Source: Phoronis ovalis (taxonomy: Eukaryota > Phoronida > Phoronidae). From it: a stretch of DNA of 10,001 bases. The notes below the pieces were generated by a model that saw only the letters and a list, made by a program, of their open reading frames with translations, was not told the DNA's origin and made no database searches. Below are positions 7,869-10,001 of this stretch, one piece after another. Where the stretch lies: contig JAOXYB010069324.1 of the NCBI GenBank assembly GCA_028565635.1, positions 1-10,001 of the forward strand, read 5' to 3'. Made by a program: the position numbers and the translations under genes. The stretch's first letter is position 1; each line of letters begins with the position of its first letter.

Positions 7869-8179
7869 TGGCATTAGATAGCCAGTAGCAACCATGAAAA
7901 TAGATCTTGGACGCGTATTAATAAGTCTGTTTTCTCTTTCTTTTGATATCCAGGCCTAGAAGGTAACAGTTTTGAGTGTATGTTTAGCTAATTCCACCTC
8001 GTGGTCTATGTTAACGTTTAGACTTCACAAAAAAGTTAATTGGTTAAGACTGCACGAAAGGTCGGGAGTAGGCATGAGACATGATTATCTTTATTTGTGA
8101 AGAGTTAGTCTATTTACTAGAAGGCAAAATGTTACTTTTGGGGTGGATGGGGAAATTAATTGTATCCTTATGCCATATG
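7869..8179 (+). repeat. Direct repeat B (partner at 5341-5782)
   Basis: Diverged copy of repeat A in the same orientation, starting TGGCATTAGATAGCCA. It lacks the 5421-5541 block and a second short block, and has small insertions near 8011 and 8056. It ends soon after the segment that in copy A is the start of the endonuclease relic (ATG at 8129 here, soon stopped). Homology fades around 8175-8180. Confidence 0.85.
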
Positions 8180-8264
8180 ACATAGCCATTATTTGATATT
8201 AGGTTATAAGATCAACCGAAGCACATACTGTTAGCGCTTTGCTTATTGAACTTGAGCATCTTAC

Positions 8265-8355
8265 CTGCGGTTTTGTAATAGGGATCATAATCTTCTTCTT
8301 CGTCGTCATCATCAAACTCTTCATCTGGAGGTACATTTTGGAATACTCTGGTTGG
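8265..8355 (-). CDS. Acidic internal exon feeding the finger exons
   Basis: This 91-nt exon is bounded by an AATTTTAG acceptor at 8356 and a CAG|GTAAGA donor, close to the optimal consensus. It is open in phase 0 for 30 codons plus one base. The product begins PTRVFQNVPP, then has an almost unbroken Asp/Glu run (DEEFDDDDEEEDYD) and ends YYKTA plus a split Gly-type codon. The one leftover G matches the two-base openings of the exons at 4669, 2355 and 623, giving Val, Ala or Asp at the junction. Acidic linkers between an N-terminal domain and C-terminal fingers are common in transcription factors and often act in activation or partner contacts. Upstream exons lie beyond the window or are not recognised. 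The other two minus frames are less convincing, one stopping early and the other Met/Lys-rich. Confidence 0.7.
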
Positions 8356-8426
8356 CTAAAATTAGAATATATTTTTTGTATAAGGAACGTACTAACGAGG
8401 GGTGCAGGGTGCAACGCTCGCACTTA

Positions 8427-8615
8427 AAAACTGTCAATGCTCGCTGCTGGCACTTAGGCAACAAAAAAAGGATCGCAACAAAAAAAAATCGCGGAAGCTA
8501 AAACATAAAACAACAAACAAGCAAAAAAAAAACGTCGCCAAAACCACAATGCTCGCTGCTCGGACTTAACAGTCCCCAATTCTCGCTGATCGCGAAAACC
8601 GCCCTATAGCCCTCA
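8427..8615 (+). repeat. Left terminal inverted repeat of the transposon
   Basis: It pairs with 9312-9489. It contains two direct subrepeats, CAATGCTCGCTGCT at about 8435 and 8548, each followed by a GCACTTA/GGACTTA string, then ACAGTCCCCAATTCTCGCTG and CCTATAGCCCTCA at its inner end. Confidence 0.8.
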
Positions 8616-9094
8616 CTAATTGATGAATTATGAATGTCAGTTATTTCGGTGACACTTTAGGTCAATACACAATCATAACTCATCACATTTATTTATTCTA
8701 TTCTTAAAAATATAAATGAAACAGGGCATTTAACACAAAAAAATGTACATATTAATGTTTCTCAGATATTTATATTAATTACAACATGACTGTTTAGGCT
8801 GTCCTTATCATTAACTGTTTCCTGCGTTTGACACCAAAGATATCATGGTAATAAATCACGGCAGAAACTGCACGACGTTGTAAAATAAGGAGGTGATTTA
8901 TTTCCAAATTAACCTACGTAACATTACTTGCCTTTTCCTGTTTCCTTTCCCCCATGATGAATTCCAAATTAGGCTTTCTGTCGACTGAATAGTTTATGCA
9001 CTATCCTAGCTATTCAGCAGCTTCCCGATTGTTCGACTATCTATCCCTTAATGCCTTAGCAAAAAGTAAGACGTCGTTCGCAGCATAAGCAATG

Positions 9095-9114
9095 CGTCAT
9101 AAATAATTATGACG
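9095..9114. repeat. Perfect 8-bp palindrome
   Basis: CGTCATAA and TTATGACG flank a 4-base spacer inside the transposon interior. Each arm carries a TGACG half-site like that bound by CREB/ATF-type bZIP proteins. It may simply be an internal hairpin of the element. Confidence 0.45.
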
Positions 9115-9311
9115 TAATGCTTCATACATAATTACGATGTAAATATGTGCTTGGATTTCAAAAAAACGGTCCTGTGGTAGCATTTGATGAGATTATTTGA
9201 ACTAGGACAAAGATACGAATTTTATAACTGGGTGTATTTTGCGGAATAGCAAAAAAATTGGCCGTCTTGCCTGCACAAAAAATTAACTGGGAGGAGACTA
9301 CATACCAATCT

Positions 9312-9489
9312 TGAGGGCTCTAGGAAGATTTTCGCTAACAGTGAGTATTGGGGTCTGTTAAGCCCAAGCAGCAACCATTTTCTTTTGGCAACATTTTTTT
9401 CTTTTTAACTTGCCGCGAAGTTTTGTTGGCGACCCCTTTTTTACTTGTTTTTTTCTTATTAAGTGCGAGCAGCGAGCATTGCCAATTTT
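9312..9489 (-). repeat. Right terminal inverted repeat of the transposon
   Basis: Read on the minus strand it gives GGCAATGCTCGCTGCTCGCACTTAA-type sequence at its outer end and GGGCTTAACAGACCCCAATA, then CCTAGAGCCCTCA, at its inner end, matching the left arm in order. Indels account for the length difference from the left arm. Confidence 0.8.
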
Positions 9490-9491
9490 TA

Positions 9492-10001
9492 GAATTCATC
9501 ATTATTAGTGTACTGTAGTATTATGTAGACGAATAAATTACCTATGTAAGTTTGTAACTGTGATGTTTAATTTGTTTTATTTTTATTGTAAAGAAGTATC
9601 CGCAATATTCTGTCACATAAATACATAGCTTACTTTGTAATCATTCATGAGATATTGTTTACAGCCCAAGGTGGCGTTCAAATAGCTTATTTGTTAGGTC
9701 ATACGAAGCCCAGGTATAAAAGTGCTTAGAACACACCAGTTGATTACGGATACGTGAAGTAGACACAGAATTAGTTCAAGTTAAATTTATATGCTGATTA
9801 ACGATTTATCAAGAAAATACAGCTGTGACATTTAATTGGCATAAAGTCACAATTAATTTAAACCACAGCGCTAGTGAAGAGGCTGGCCGTGCTGAAAGTA
9901 GTGCGAAAAACTTAATTTTATGATTTTTCTTATTTCCTCCTTGGTGCTGGCTTTTTTGGTTGTTTCTGTTTGAAAGGAAAATAATTGTGCAAGAGATTAA
10001 A
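9492..10001. other. AT-rich flank, no confident gene
   Basis: This is mostly non-coding. Two weak signals are noted separately: a TATA-like box at 9715 (plus) and an acceptor-led basic mini-frame at 9930-9965 (minus). Nothing here can be tied to the acidic exon. Confidence 0.4.
9713..9740 (+). promoter_or_regulatory. Possible TATA-type core promoter
   Basis: GGTATAAAAG matches the metazoan TATA consensus, and CCAGTT about 23 bases on resembles an arthropod initiator (TCAGT). The spacing is a little shorter than usual and no downstream plus-strand exon is visible before the window ends. Confidence 0.25.

Larger units (their letters stand above)
8427..9489. mobile_element. Non-autonomous DNA transposon with long inverted repeats
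   Basis: A 1063-bp element is bounded by TA at 8425-8426 and 9490-9491, the expected two-base target duplication of Tc1/mariner-type and some other cut-and-paste elements. Both ends begin AAAA, then CTGTCAATGC on the left and TTGGCAATGC on the right, and stay homologous in inverted orientation for about 180-190 bases. The interior (about 8616-9311) has no ORF or transposase domain, so it would depend on a transposase elsewhere. The A/C-rich middle of each arm is the least conserved part. Superfamily is not certain, since the TA and the long arms fit several groups. It sits about 70 bases upstream of the acidic exon, inside the presumed preceding intron. Confidence 0.75.

Noticed and set aside
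5341-8179. LTR retrotransposon bounded by repeats A and B
   Set aside because: The repeats start with TG, but no primer-binding site, polypurine tract, protease, reverse transcriptase or integrase is visible, and the coding relics are on opposite strands.
8199-8427. Longer frames across the acidic exon on both strands
   Set aside because: They are shadows of the acidic coding frame. Only the Asp/Glu frame ends at strong splice sites with a phase that fits other exons.
1-10001. tRNA, rRNA, CRISPR array or bacterial operon
   Set aside because: No cloverleaf with conserved boxes, no rRNA-like blocks, no regularly spaced short repeats, and no tightly packed genes with ribosome-binding sites.

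Overview
The window looks like AT-rich nuclear DNA of a metazoan, most likely an arthropod and probably an insect. It has no dense ORFs. Short exons with GT/AG borders lie far apart in non-coding DNA, with (AT)n, (CA)n and poly-T tracts and several worn transposable-element remnants. The species cannot be told from the sequence.

Main host gene, minus strand (transcribed right to left). A 91-nt acidic internal exon (8265-8355) has a good acceptor and a CAG|GTAAGA donor in phase 1. Downstream of it in transcription lie three short exons, each encoding one C2H2 zinc finger and then a stop: 4557-4669, 2261-2355 and 409-623. All three begin at a TTTACAG or CTTACAG acceptor in phase 1, so any of them can join the acidic exon in frame. 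This is the layout of an alternatively spliced zinc-finger 3' end, as in insect BTB-ZF loci such as longitudinals lacking (lola). The gene name is an inference, because no BTB domain lies in the window.

The two leftmost finger exons sit in an old tandem duplication (about 425-1625 and 2160-2935) that also covers intron and 3' sequence. The copies differ at the stop: one ends just after the finger, the other reads through into what is 3' UTR in its sister. The finger exon at 4557-4669 is more divergent.

Mobile DNA. From left to right: the GIY-YIG endonuclease end of a Penelope-like retroelement (75-332, minus), cut by an (AT)n tract; two diverged direct repeats (5341-5782 and 7869-8179) enclosing a plus-strand His-Me finger homing-endonuclease relic (5730-6260) and an unidentified minus-strand coding fossil (6852-7505); a 190-bp fold-back element (6373-6562); and a 1.06-kb non-autonomous DNA transposon with inverted repeats of about 180-190 bp and a TA target duplication (8427-9489), lying just beyond the 5' border of the acidic exon. 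The remainder (about 2941-4556, 6563-6851, 7506-7868 and 9492-10001) shows no convincing gene.
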